Under the pieces are notes generated by a model, which was not told the DNA's origin, did no database searches, and saw only the letters and a program-made list of their open reading frames with translations. Made by a program: the position numbers and the translations under genes. Shown here piece after piece: positions 51,998-61,639 of a DNA stretch of 64,000 nucleotides (its first letter is position 1; every line of letters starts with the position of its first letter). Source of the stretch: Pirellula sp. Its GTDB lineage: Bacteria; Planctomycetota; Planctomycetia; Pirellulales; PNKZ01. The stretch spans positions 17,419 through 81,418 of the forward strand of contig PNKZ01000027.1 of NCBI GenBank assembly GCA_013822735.1. Direction: 5' to 3'.

Positions 51998-54900
51998 ATG
52001 CGTCTACCCGCGCTTTACGCGGTGCTGTTCGTCGTCGGCCTGGAGGCCGTTTCACGGCCCGCACCGGTGCAAGCTGCAGCCCCTACGCCCGCTCCGATGC
52101 CTGCCGCCGGGGGCGAGAAGTTCCCGCCGGATCAGGTCGAGTACTTCGAAAAGCACATCCGGCCGATCCTCTCGAGCAAGTGCGTCGAATGCCACGGCCC
52201 GAAGCAGCAAGAAGCCGGCCTAAGGCTCGATAGTCGCTCCGGACTCATTTCCGGCATGGAAGGGCATCCGGCAGCCGTGCCGGGCGACCCGGGCCGTAGC
52301 GCTTTGATCGCCGTGGTGAAGTACGACGGCGACGTGCAAATGCCTCCCGACGGCAAGCTCCCGCCCGAGCAACTCGCCGCCCTGACCAACTGGGTGAAGA
52401 TGGGCCTGCCGTGGCCTGAGGAAGCCGCCGCCGCGGCGAAAGCCGGCGACGCCGCGAAGCCCGCCGAAGCCACGATGTGGTCCGGCACGATGGAAGAGCG
52501 TTTCGCGCGCGCTCGTGAAAAGCATTGGTCATTCCAACCGGTGAAGCGCACGGCGCCCCCCGAAGTCGGCCTCGCCGACTGGAACAAAAGCCCCGTCGAT
52601 CGCTTTGTCCTGGCGAAGCTCGCGGCTGCCGGTCTCACGCCTTCGCCGCCTGCCGACAAGCGCACGCTCCTGCGCCGCGTCTATTACGACCTGATCGGCC
52701 TGCCGCCCACTTTGGCCGAGGTCGAGGCATTCGAGCGCGATGCGTCCCCCGACGCGTTCGCGAAGATCGTCGACAAGCTCCTTGCCTCGCCGCAATACGG
52801 CGAACGTTGGGCTCGCCATTGGCTCGACGTGGCCCGTTACGGCGACACCAAGGGTTACGCGTTCACAATGGAGCGGCGCTTCCCGTTCGCGTACACCTAT
52901 CGCGACTACGTCATCAAGGCGTTCAACGCCGACATGCCGTACGATCAATTCATTCGCGAACAACTCGCGGCCGACAAGCTGCCGAAGCAGGAGAACAACG
53001 CCGCGATGCCCGCGATGGGCTTCCTCACCTGCGGCCGGCAGTTCACCGGCGTGCACGACACGGTCGACGACCAGATCGACGCCGTGACGCGCGGCTTCCT
53101 CGGGCTCACACTCGCTTGCGCGCGGTGTCACGATCACAAGTTCGACCCGCTCTCGCAGGCCGATTATTACGCGATGTACGGCGTGTTCCGCAGTTCCGCG
53201 CCCCCCGCCGAGTTGCCGCTGTTGGGCGAGCCGACGCCGTCGCCCGAGTACGAGGCGTTCAAGGCCGAGCTCGCCAAGCTCACCGCCGAGCGCGATAAGT
53301 TCGTCGGCGAGCAAGAAGTATTGCTGCTCGACGAGCTCCGCTCGCGCGTCGACGACTACCTCGCGAAGATCGTGCTCGACCGGCTCGGCTCGGCCGCGCC
53401 GAAAGATCGCTATTATTCGTTCGACATGGGAGATCCCCGCCCGACGATCGTTCGCCGCTGGAACGATTTGCTCAACGCTTCGAAGCGCAAGCCCAACGCG
53501 GTGTTCGCCGTTTGGAACGCCTTCGATGCGCTGAAGGAAGCGGAGTTCGAAGCCAAGGCTCCGGCCGTCACCAAGGACTTGTTGAACCCGCCGGCCGCGA
53601 AGCCGGGAGAAAAGGTAGACCCCAAAAAGCCGGCGATCGTGATTAACCCGCTCGTGCGCGCGGCGCTGGAGAAGAAGCCGCCGAAGACGATGGTCGACGT
53701 CGCCAAGCTTTACGGCGAACTCTTCAATAAGGTCTATGCCGACTGGAAAGCCTTGCAAGATCCGAAGTCGCGCAAGTCGGGCGAGCCGGCGCCGACGAAG
53801 CTCGCCGACGCCGCGGCCGAAGAACTCCGCCAAGTGCTCTATGCCGAAGGTTCGCCGACGGTCGTGAAGCCGGAGGAGTTGCGGAGCATCTTCGATCGCA
53901 AGATTCGCAACATGGTCGAAGATCGCAACAAGAAGGTCGACGCGCTCGTCGTCACCTCGCCTGGCGCTCCGTCGCGGGCCATGTCGCTCGTCGATAGCGA
54001 GCAACTCTACAAACCGTTTATCTTCATCCGGGGCGACGCGGCTCGGCGGGGCGCGGAAGTGCCGCGGCGCAACCTCAGCGTGCTGGGAGGCACCGACGAC
54101 AAGCCGTTTGCCGACGGCAGCGGCCGGCTCGGGCTCGCCGACGCCATCGCCGATCGCAACAACCCGCTCACGGCCCGCGTGATGGTCAATCGCCTCTGGT
54201 TGCATCACTTCGGTCGAGGGCTGGTCGATTCGCCGAGCGATTTCGGCGTCCGCACGTTGCCTCCTTCGCATCCCGAATTGCTCGACTACCTCGCCGGCAC
54301 GTTCATGGACGAAGGTTGGTCGATCAAGCGGATGCACCGGATGCTCGTGCTCTCGCAAACCTACGCCCAATCGTCGGCCTCTCCGACCGTCACCGCCGGC
54401 GGCAAGACGCCGCAAATGGTCGATCCGGAAAATCGGTTGCTCTGGCGTATGAATCGCCGCCGGCTGGAACTCGAGCCGATGCGCGATTCGTTGCTCTTCG
54501 TCGCCGGCAAGTTAGACACGAAGCAGTTCGGTCGGCCGGTCGATTTGTGGAAGACGCCGTACACGGCGCGGCGCACGGTCTACGGCTACATCGATCGCCA
54601 AGACTTGCCCGGCATCTTCGGCGTGTTCGATTTTGCGAACCCCGACGTGACGATCGAAGATCGCCCGCGGACGACGGTGCCGCAGCAGGCGCTTTTTGCG
54701 ATGAACTCGCCGCTCGTGCAAGAGCAGGCCCGTACGATTGTGAAGCGTCCGGAGATCGCGCAAGCCCGCGACGACGGCGCTCGGGCCCGAGCTGTGTATG
54801 AGATCGCCCTGAATCGCCGCGCTACGGATGCCGAAGCGGCACGGCTCGCAAGCTTCGCGGCCGAAGTCGGTTCGTTGAAGCCGCCGGTGCCGACATGGCA

Positions 54901-55471
54901 GTACGGCTACGCGAACTACGTCGCCGCCGACGGCAAGGTCGCCTCGTTCACACCGTTTGCCCATTGGACCGGGAAGTCGTGGCAGCCCGGCGCGAAAGTG
55001 CCCGACGCCAAGCTGGGCCACGCTTTGCTTCGTCCCGAATCAGGGCACGCCGGCAGCAGCGCAGCCAGCACGAGCACCATTCGCTGGACCGCTCCGGTCG
55101 ACGGCGTCGTCGCGCTCGGCGGCGTGCTCAAGCACGATTCCAAAGACGGAGACGGCGTCACGGCCCACGTCGTGTCGTCGCGGGGGGGCAAGCTCGGCAG
55201 TTGGCCGGTGCACAACGGGTCGAAGCCGGTGACGGTGGCGAAGATCGAAGTTCGCAAGGGGGACGTGATCGATCTTGTCGTCGATCCGGGCAAGACGACG
55301 AGCTTCGATAGTTTCGCGTGGATCCCCGAGTTTACGTTGGTCGATGCGCCGGCAACGCAGAAGTGGAACTACCAAAAAGAGTTCCACGGTCCGGCTCCCG
55401 CCACGATGAACGCTTGGGAATTGGCGGCGCAGGTGTTGTTGATGAGCAACGAATTCATGTTTGTCGATTAG
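51998..55471 (+). CDS. PSCyt1-DUF1549-DUF1553 c-type cytochrome protein with inserted domain
   Basis: 1157 residues from the ATG at 51998, behind AAGGGA; the frame is open to 51932. Domains: signal peptide, cytochrome PSCyt1 with CVECH (HIRPILSSKCVECHGP), DUF1549 (about 190-400, GERWARHWLDVARYGDTKG), DUF1553 (about 660-960) and the terminal LLMSNEFMFVD. A beta-rich insertion of about 165 residues (nt 54889-55395) lies just before the terminal motif; the sister protein at 56998 lacks it. Four bases precede the DUF1501 partner. Such pairs are abundant in Planctomycetes and linked by context to polysaccharide or sulfated-glycan use. Confidence 0.92.
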   Translation: MRLPALYAVLFVVGLEAVSRPAPVQAAAPTPAPMPAAGGEKFPPDQVEYFEKHIRPILSSKCVECHGPKQQEAGLRLDSRSGLISGMEGHPAAVPGDPGRSALIAVVKYDGDVQMPPDGKLPPEQLAALTNWVKMGLPWPEEAAAAAKAGDAAKPAEATMWSGTMEERFARAREKHWSFQPVKRTAPPEVGLADWNKSPVDRFVLAKLAAAGLTPSPPADKRTLLRRVYYDLIGLPPTLAEVEAFERDASPDAFAKIVDKLLASPQYGERWARHWLDVARYGDTKGYAFTMERRFPFAYTYRDYVIKAFNADMPYDQFIREQLAADKLPKQENNAAMPAMGFLTCGRQFTGVHDTVDDQIDAVTRGFLGLTLACARCHDHKFDPLSQADYYAMYGVFRSSAPPAELPLLGEPTPSPEYEAFKAELAKLTAERDKFVGEQEVLLLDELRSRVDDYLAKIVLDRLGSAAPKDRYYSFDMGDPRPTIVRRWNDLLNASKRKPNAVFAVWNAFDALKEAEFEAKAPAVTKDLLNPPAAKPGEKVDPKKPAIVINPLVRAALEKKPPKTMVDVAKLYGELFNKVYADWKALQDPKSRKSGEPAPTKLADAAAEELRQVLYAEGSPTVVKPEELRSIFDRKIRNMVEDRNKKVDALVVTSPGAPSRAMSLVDSEQLYKPFIFIRGDAARRGAEVPRRNLSVLGGTDDKPFADGSGRLGLADAIADRNNPLTARVMVNRLWLHHFGRGLVDSPSDFGVRTLPPSHPELLDYLAGTFMDEGWSIKRMHRMLVLSQTYAQSSASPTVTAGGKTPQMVDPENRLLWRMNRRRLELEPMRDSLLFVAGKLDTKQFGRPVDLWKTPYTARRTVYGYIDRQDLPGIFGVFDFANPDVTIEDRPRTTVPQQALFAMNSPLVQEQARTIVKRPEIAQARDDGARARAVYEIALNRRATDAEAARLASFAAEVGSLKPPVPTWQYGYANYVAADGKVASFTPFAHWTGKSWQPGAKVPDAKLGHALLRPESGHAGSSAASTSTIRWTAPVDGVVALGGVLKHDSKDGDGVTAHVVSSRGGKLGSWPVHNGSKPVTVAKIEVRKGDVIDLVVDPGKTTSFDSFAWIPEFTLVDAPATQKWNYQKEFHGPAPATMNAWELAAQVLLMSNEFMFVD

Positions 55472-55475
55472 CCTT

Positions 55476-56954
55476 ATGAACCAGAACGAATTTACGTTTG
55501 TCGACGGCGCCGGCCGTGCTCCGCTTTCGCGCCGCGATATGTTGCTCCGTACCGGCACGGGCCTCGGCATGCTCGGCCTCGCCGGCATTCTCGGCGACGA
55601 CCGGATGCTCACGAGCAGCGCCAATGCCGCCGATGCGGGAACGACCGGCTACGGCAACCCGATGGCGCCGAAGCCGCCGCAATTCGCGGGCAAGGCGAAG
55701 CACATCATCCATCTGTTCGCCAACGGCGGACCGTCGCACGTCGACACGTTCGATCCGAAGCCGACCTTGGAAAAGTACGCCGGCAAGCCGGTGCCCAACA
55801 ATCTGCGCACCGAGCGCAAGACCGGCGCGGCGTTTCCGTCGCCGTTTAAGTTTAAGAAGTACGGCAAGTCCGGCATCGAAGTGAGCGAGCTGTTCGCGAA
55901 GACCGCGGCGCACGTCGACGATATGTGCATCGTGCGCTCGATGTATGCCGACGTGCCGAACCACGAGCCATCGCTCATGCTGATGAACTGCGGCAACTTC
56001 CCGCTGACGCGCCCGAGCCTCGGCTCCTGGCTCACGTACGGCCTTGGTACGGAAAACCAAAACCTGCCGGGCTTCATCGTGATGTGCCCGAACGGCTATC
56101 CGGTGAAGGGGGCCGAGAACTGGCGTTCGGCGTTCTTGCCGGGCGTGTATCAAGGGACGTATATCGATAGCCGGCACACGGAGATCGATAAGCTCATCGA
56201 GAACATCCACAACAAGTCGGTGACGCCGGAGCAGCAGGCGAAGCAGCTTTCGCTCCTGGAAGAGATCAACAAGCAGCATCTCGCGGCGCATGGTCCCGAT
56301 CCGGCGATGGAAGCTCGGATCCATTCGTTCCAACTTGCGGCGCGGATGCAGATCGAGGCGAGCGACGCGTTCGACGTGTCGCGCGAGCCGCAGCACGTGC
56401 TCGACGCGTACGGCGAAGGAACGCAGGCGCGGCAGATTCTCATCGCCCGCCGGCTCGTGGAGCGCGGCGTGCGCTACGTGCAAGTTTGGCACGGCGCCGG
56501 CCAACCGTGGGACAATCACGACGACCTGGAGAAAGGTCATCGCACGCTCGCCGGCCAATGCGACCAAGCGATCGCCGCGTTGCTGACCGACTTGAAACAG
56601 CGCGGGCTGCTCGATGAAACGCTGGTGATGTTCGGCGGCGAATTCGGGCGGACGCCGACCGTCGAACTGCCGCAAGCCGGCTCGAACGCGGGGAAGATCA
56701 ACGGCCGCGACCACAACCATTACGGCTTCACCGTGTGGATGGCCGGCGGCGGCGTGAAAGGGGGCTACGTGCACGGCGCGACCGACGAGCTGGGTTTCCA
56801 AGCGGTCGAGAACCGGATGCACGTACACGACCTGCATGCCACGATTCTGCAAACGCTCGGCTTCGATCACACGAAGCTGACCTATCGTTACGCCGGCCGC
56901 GACTTCCGCCTGACCGACGTGCATGGCCGCGTGGTGAAGGAACTGTTGGCGTAA
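55476..56954 (+). CDS. DUF1501 protein (Tat-exported), partner of the preceding cytochrome
   Basis: 492 residues from ATG 55476, four bases after the preceding stop. A twin-arginine motif (SRRDMLLRTGTGLG) begins the export signal. DUF1501 core: HLFANGGPSHVDTFDPKP, NHEPSLMLMNCGN, VWHGAGQPWDNHDD and GGEFGRTPTVELP, ending YAGRDFRLTDVHGRVVKELLA. Compare the same C-terminal pattern in the 60152 copy. Confidence 0.94.
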   Translation: MNQNEFTFVDGAGRAPLSRRDMLLRTGTGLGMLGLAGILGDDRMLTSSANAADAGTTGYGNPMAPKPPQFAGKAKHIIHLFANGGPSHVDTFDPKPTLEKYAGKPVPNNLRTERKTGAAFPSPFKFKKYGKSGIEVSELFAKTAAHVDDMCIVRSMYADVPNHEPSLMLMNCGNFPLTRPSLGSWLTYGLGTENQNLPGFIVMCPNGYPVKGAENWRSAFLPGVYQGTYIDSRHTEIDKLIENIHNKSVTPEQQAKQLSLLEEINKQHLAAHGPDPAMEARIHSFQLAARMQIEASDAFDVSREPQHVLDAYGEGTQARQILIARRLVERGVRYVQVWHGAGQPWDNHDDLEKGHRTLAGQCDQAIAALLTDLKQRGLLDETLVMFGGEFGRTPTVELPQAGSNAGKINGRDHNHYGFTVWMAGGGVKGGYVHGATDELGFQAVENRMHVHDLHATILQTLGFDHTKLTYRYAGRDFRLTDVHGRVVKELLA

Positions 56955-56997
56955 CGCATCTCGCTCTCCCTATCGCGAACTATCGGACGTCGATTCC

Positions 56998-59900
56998 ATG
57001 CGGGTTGTTTTGTCGTTCGTCGTGTCGGCGTTGTTGTGCGTCGTTTGCGATTTCGGCCGAGCCGCGGCGCCGACGGAAAAGTCGGCGACGCTCTCGCCGC
57101 AGCACGCGGCCTTCTTCGAGCAGAAGGTGCGGCCGCTCTTGGTCGCCAAGTGCTACGAGTGCCATTCGCAGGAATCGAAGATTCTGCAAGGGGGCCTGCT
57201 GCTCGATAGCCGGCCCGGTTGGGAGAAGGGGGGCGACAGCGGCCCGGCGATTGTGCCCGGCAAGCCGGACGAGAGCTTGCTGGTGCGAGCCGTGCAGTAT
57301 TTGAAAGACGAATTCGTGCACATGCCCCCCAAGGGCAAGATGAACGATGACGAAGTGGCGGTGCTTGTGGAATGGGTACGGCTTGGTGCGCCGGATCCAC
57401 GCGTCGAAGCGGCGCCTGCGACGCATAAACGCACGATCGACATCGAAGCGGGGAAGAAACATTGGGCGTTTCTGCCGTTGCGCGAGGTGAAGCCGCCGCA
57501 AGTTGCCGACGATGCTTGGAGCCGGACGCCGGTCGACCGCTTCATTCAAGCGAAGCTCGCTGAGGCGAAGCTGCAGGCGAACCCCATCGCCGACCGACGG
57601 ACACTCGTCCGCAGGGCGTACTTCGATTTGCTCGGGCTGCCGCCGAAGCCTGCCGAGGTCGAAGCGTTTGTGAATGATGCAGCGCCCGACGCGTACGAAA
57701 AGTTGATTGATCGCTTGCTAGCGAGTCCGCACTACGGCGAACGTTGGGGCCGGCATTGGCTCGACTTGGCCCGGTTTGCGGAGAGTCACGGCTTCGAGCA
57801 AGACTACGACCGGCCGAACGCGTATCACTATCGCGATTTCGTGATTCGCGCGCTGAACGACGACTTGCCGTACGACAAGTTTGTGAAGTGGCAGATCGCC
57901 GGCGATGAGTATGAGCCGGAAAATCCGCAGGCGCTGATGGCCACGGGCTTCTTGGCCGCGGGCGTGCATGCCACGCAGATCACGGCGAACCAAGCCGAGA
58001 AAGAACGGTACGACGAACTCGACGACATGGGGCGGACGATCGGCACGACGATGCTCGGGCTGACGATCGGCTGCGCACGGTGCCACGACCATAAATTCGA
58101 TCCGGTGACGCAGGCCGATTACTTTCGCATTGTGTCGACGTTTACGAAGACGGTGCGCAGCGATTACGACGTGAACCTCGATCCGACGGGCTATAAGAAG
58201 GCGCTGGCGGAGTTTGAGCCGCGGCATCAGAAGCTCACGGCCGAGCGCGACAAGCATGAAGAGAAAGTCGTGCGCCCGGCGCTGAAGAAGTGGCTGGAGA
58301 GCAAAGCGACTCCGGATGTGGATGCGGATTGGGTGGTCTTGAAGCCGACGAAGACTGCGGCGCCGGGCGTCGTGATGTTCGACGTACAAGGCGACGGCAC
58401 GGTGCAGGCGCGCGGGACGCAATTCTTCGCGTTGAACTACACGCTCGACGCGGAGACGACGTTGCGTGATATTCGCGCCTTGCGGTTGGAAGCGCTTCAC
58501 GACGATGCGCTGCCGCACGGCGGGCCGGGCATGACGGCAGACGGCGGGTTTCATCTCTCGAACGTGAAGCTGCAGGCGACGCCGCGCGAAGGGAAGGGGG
58601 CGCCGACGGATGTGAAGTTTGTGCGCCGCAAGGTGGTTGCCGGGGCCGACGGAAAGCCGGAAGTTGTGACGAAAGTGCCGGGCGCGTGGACCGTGAACAA
58701 GCCGGAGGGGCGCGATCAACGGGCCGTGTTTGAATTGGAGAAGCCGGTTGATTTTGAATCGGGCGCGAAGCTGACGCTGACGCTGCAATTTGCCGGGAAT
58801 CATCAAGGGATCGGCCGCGTGCGCGTATCGCTGGCGAGCGGCAACGTGCCGGAGCCGCGCGGCTCGGAGATTTCTGAAGAGGCGTTGAACATTTTGATGT
58901 TGCCGGCGAAGGATGCCGCGAAGAGCGACAAGAAGCAGGAGCTGACCGCCGACGAGATGACGACGGTCGCCGCTTGGTATCGGACGCAGGACGCGGAATG
59001 GCGACGCTTGGACGGACTGGTGGCGAAGAGCGAAGCCGGGAGGCCGACGCCGAAGGTGGCGAAGGTGCTGATCTCGGGCGAGGGGTTGCCGGCCGTGCGG
59101 TTGCATACGCAGGGGCCGGATTTCTATGAGAAGACGTTCGTCGTGCGGCGCGGCGACCCGAATCAGAAGGTGGAAGAAGCGCAGCCGGGATTCGTGAGCG
59201 TGCTGAAGCGGACGGACGACGAATCGCGCTGGCGCAAGCCGGCGCCGGCGCACGCGTCGACCGGATTCGATCGGCGGAATTTGGCGGAATGGTTGTGCGA
59301 TGTGGACGCCGGAGCGGGGAATTTGCTGGCGCGCGTGATTGTGAATCGCTTGTGGTATTACCACACCGGCCGAGGATTGGTGGCCACGCCGAGCGACTTC
59401 GGTTTTCAGGCCGAGCCGCCGTCGCATCCGGAACTGCTCGATTACTTGGCCGGCGAGCTCGTGCGCGGCGGTTGGCGGCTCAAGCCGATTCACAAGCTGA
59501 TCATGACGAGCGCCGTTTACATGCAGACGACCGCGACCGACGCGGCGCGCACGAAAGCGGACCCCGACAACAAGCTTTGTTGGCACCGATCGCTGCGCCG
59601 GCTGGAAGCGGAAGTGGTGCGCGACGCGATTATGGCCGTGGCTGGAACGCTGGACGAAACGATGTTTGGGCCGGGCAGCATGGATCAGGCTCAGCCGCGC
59701 CGGAGTATTTACTTCTTCGTGAAGCGCAGCAAGCTGACGCCGATGATGACGCTGTTCGACGGCCCGGACACGTTGCAAGATTTGGCGGTGCGGCCGGAGA
59801 CGACCGTGGCTCCCCAGGCGCTGTTGCTTTTGAACAACGAGACGCTGCGCGGCTACGCGGAAGCCTGGGCGCGGAAGCTGCTGGCGGCGAGTGCCGGGGA

Positions 59901-60105
59901 CGCGGCGGCGGGAATTCGTGCGGCGTATGCGACGGCGATCGGCCGGCAGCCGACCGCTGATGAGGCGAAGAATGCGGCGGAGTTTGTTCGCGCGCAGACG
60001 GCGAGTTATCGCACGGAAGGGAAGGGGGACGCGGCGGAACTTACGGCGTGGACCGACTTCTGCCAGGTGTTGTTCAGCCTGAATGAGTTCGTGTACGTAG
60101 ACTGA
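56998..60105 (+). CDS. PSCyt1-DUF1549-DUF1553 c-type cytochrome protein, second copy
   Basis: 1035 residues with a signal peptide (VVLSFVVSALLCVVCDFGRAAA), haem motif CYECH (KVRPLLVAKCYECHSQ), DUF1549 (LLGLPPKPAEVEAFVND, GERWGRHWLDLARFAESHGFEQ) and DUF1553 with NRLWYYHTGRGLVATPSDFG and the terminal LFSLNEFVYVD. A beta-rich middle region (about 440-600) is present as in many family members. It shows more G-ending codons than the first copy, suggesting a different history. Its DUF1501 partner follows after 46 bases. Confidence 0.93.
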   Translation: MRVVLSFVVSALLCVVCDFGRAAAPTEKSATLSPQHAAFFEQKVRPLLVAKCYECHSQESKILQGGLLLDSRPGWEKGGDSGPAIVPGKPDESLLVRAVQYLKDEFVHMPPKGKMNDDEVAVLVEWVRLGAPDPRVEAAPATHKRTIDIEAGKKHWAFLPLREVKPPQVADDAWSRTPVDRFIQAKLAEAKLQANPIADRRTLVRRAYFDLLGLPPKPAEVEAFVNDAAPDAYEKLIDRLLASPHYGERWGRHWLDLARFAESHGFEQDYDRPNAYHYRDFVIRALNDDLPYDKFVKWQIAGDEYEPENPQALMATGFLAAGVHATQITANQAEKERYDELDDMGRTIGTTMLGLTIGCARCHDHKFDPVTQADYFRIVSTFTKTVRSDYDVNLDPTGYKKALAEFEPRHQKLTAERDKHEEKVVRPALKKWLESKATPDVDADWVVLKPTKTAAPGVVMFDVQGDGTVQARGTQFFALNYTLDAETTLRDIRALRLEALHDDALPHGGPGMTADGGFHLSNVKLQATPREGKGAPTDVKFVRRKVVAGADGKPEVVTKVPGAWTVNKPEGRDQRAVFELEKPVDFESGAKLTLTLQFAGNHQGIGRVRVSLASGNVPEPRGSEISEEALNILMLPAKDAAKSDKKQELTADEMTTVAAWYRTQDAEWRRLDGLVAKSEAGRPTPKVAKVLISGEGLPAVRLHTQGPDFYEKTFVVRRGDPNQKVEEAQPGFVSVLKRTDDESRWRKPAPAHASTGFDRRNLAEWLCDVDAGAGNLLARVIVNRLWYYHTGRGLVATPSDFGFQAEPPSHPELLDYLAGELVRGGWRLKPIHKLIMTSAVYMQTTATDAARTKADPDNKLCWHRSLRRLEAEVVRDAIMAVAGTLDETMFGPGSMDQAQPRRSIYFFVKRSKLTPMMTLFDGPDTLQDLAVRPETTVAPQALLLLNNETLRGYAEAWARKLLAASAGDAAAGIRAAYATAIGRQPTADEAKNAAEFVRAQTASYRTEGKGDAAELTAWTDFCQVLFSLNEFVYVD

Positions 60106-60151
60106 TTTACACACGCGAGACGGAAACGTACAAAAGCGGAGCGACGAGCTG

Positions 60152-61618
60152 ATGCATAACAGGTTACCCGGGCGAACCGGTCGTCGAGAGTTCCTCACGC
60201 GCGCAGGGCAGGGCTTCGGGCTCTTGGCGCTCGCGGACTTGTTGGCCGATGAAGGGCTGTTGTCGTCGCGGGCGGTCGCGGCCGTGCGCGATGCGCGGAG
60301 CTTGCATCCGCTGGCGCCGCAGCCGTCGCACTTCCCGGCGAAGGCGAAGAGCGTGATCTGGCTCTTCATGAACGGCGGACAGAGCCACGTGGATACGTGG
60401 GACTACAAGCCGGAACTTGCGAAACGCGACGGCAAGGAGCTCGAAGGCTTCGACAAGAACACGGGCTTCTTCGCGAACGCCGTGGGCGGGCTGATGAAGT
60501 CGCCGTTCAAGTTCCAGCAATACGGCGAGAGCGGCACGTGGGCATCGGACCTGTTTCCGAACCTGTCGCAGCATGTCGATGACATGGCGTTCATCCACTC
60601 GTGCTACACGCAGACCAATAATCACTCGCCGGCGCTCTTTCAGATCAACACGGGGATGAGCCGCATGGGCTTCCCGTGCGTCGGGAGTTGGACGACCTAC
60701 GGGCTCGGCAGCGAGAGCAAGAATCTGCCGGGGTTCGTCGTGATGTACGACACTCTCGGGCGCGGCTTGCCGAAGGGGTATGCCTCGAACTGGAGTGCGG
60801 GCTTCTTGCCGGGCGTGTATCAGGGAACGGCTCTCAATGCGCAAGGAGCGCCGATCGACAACATGAATCGCTCCGCCGTGATGAGCGACTCGGATCAGCG
60901 TCGGCAGCTTGATCTGCTGGCCCGTCTCAATGCTCAGCATCAAGCGGAGCATCCCGGCGAAGAGGAGCTGGCGGCACGCATTGAGAGCTTTGAGTTGGCC
61001 TACCGGATGCAAACCGCGGCGCCGGAGGCATTCGATCTGGACTCTGAGCCGGCGAACATTCGTAAGCTGTACGGGCTCGACGAGAAGAAATGTACGCATT
61101 TCGCCAAGCAAGCGCTCACCGCTCGGCGCTTGGTCGAGCGCGGCGTGCGATTCGTGCAGATTTATAGCGGCGGGATGGAGAACCAACTCAGTTGGGACGG
61201 CCACAACGATATCGAAGGCAACCACCGCGGCTTTGCTCAAGAGACAGACCAGCCGATCGCCGCACTGTTGACGGATCTTAAGAACCGCGGCCTACTAGAA
61301 TCGACGTTGGTGGTCTGTTGCGGCGAATTCGGTCGACTTCCGATCGCCCAGAAATCGGCGAAGCCGGGGCGCGACCACAACCCGCACGCGTTCACGGCGT
61401 GGTTTGCCGGCGGCGGAGCAAAAGGGGGCACGCACTACGGCGAAACCGATGAACTCGGGTTTAAAGCGGCCGTGAATCGCGTGAGCATCAACGACCTGCA
61501 TGCGACCATTCTCGCGCTCCTAGGATTGGAGCACACGAAGCTGACGTTCCGGCTCAATGGTCGCGACTACCGGCTTACGGATGTGGCAGGGAACGTGGTG
61601 CGCGAGATCATCGCATAG
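60152..61618 (+). CDS. DUF1501 protein (Tat-exported), second copy
   Basis: 488 residues. Twin-arginine signal TGRREFLTRAGQGFG, then WLFMNGGQSHVDTWDYKP, NNHSPALFQINTGMSRMG, GVRFVQIYSGGMENQLSWDGHND and CGEFGRLP, ending NGRDYRLTDVAGNVVREIIA. It belongs with the 56998 cytochrome. The catalytic role of DUF1501 remains unknown. Confidence 0.94.
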   Translation: MHNRLPGRTGRREFLTRAGQGFGLLALADLLADEGLLSSRAVAAVRDARSLHPLAPQPSHFPAKAKSVIWLFMNGGQSHVDTWDYKPELAKRDGKELEGFDKNTGFFANAVGGLMKSPFKFQQYGESGTWASDLFPNLSQHVDDMAFIHSCYTQTNNHSPALFQINTGMSRMGFPCVGSWTTYGLGSESKNLPGFVVMYDTLGRGLPKGYASNWSAGFLPGVYQGTALNAQGAPIDNMNRSAVMSDSDQRRQLDLLARLNAQHQAEHPGEEELAARIESFELAYRMQTAAPEAFDLDSEPANIRKLYGLDEKKCTHFAKQALTARRLVERGVRFVQIYSGGMENQLSWDGHNDIEGNHRGFAQETDQPIAALLTDLKNRGLLESTLVVCCGEFGRLPIAQKSAKPGRDHNPHAFTAWFAGGGAKGGTHYGETDELGFKAAVNRVSINDLHATILALLGLEHTKLTFRLNGRDYRLTDVAGNVVREIIA

Positions 61619-61639
61619 CCGCGGCCTGCGGCAGCCGTG

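Noticed and set aside
52529..54415. Antisense frame opposite the first DUF1549 gene
   Set aside because: Same reason: composition of a shadow and no domain.
57718..60369. Very long (883-codon) antisense frame opposite the second cytochrome gene
   Set aside because: Arg/His/Leu-rich composition typical of a shadow frame; no recognisable domain.
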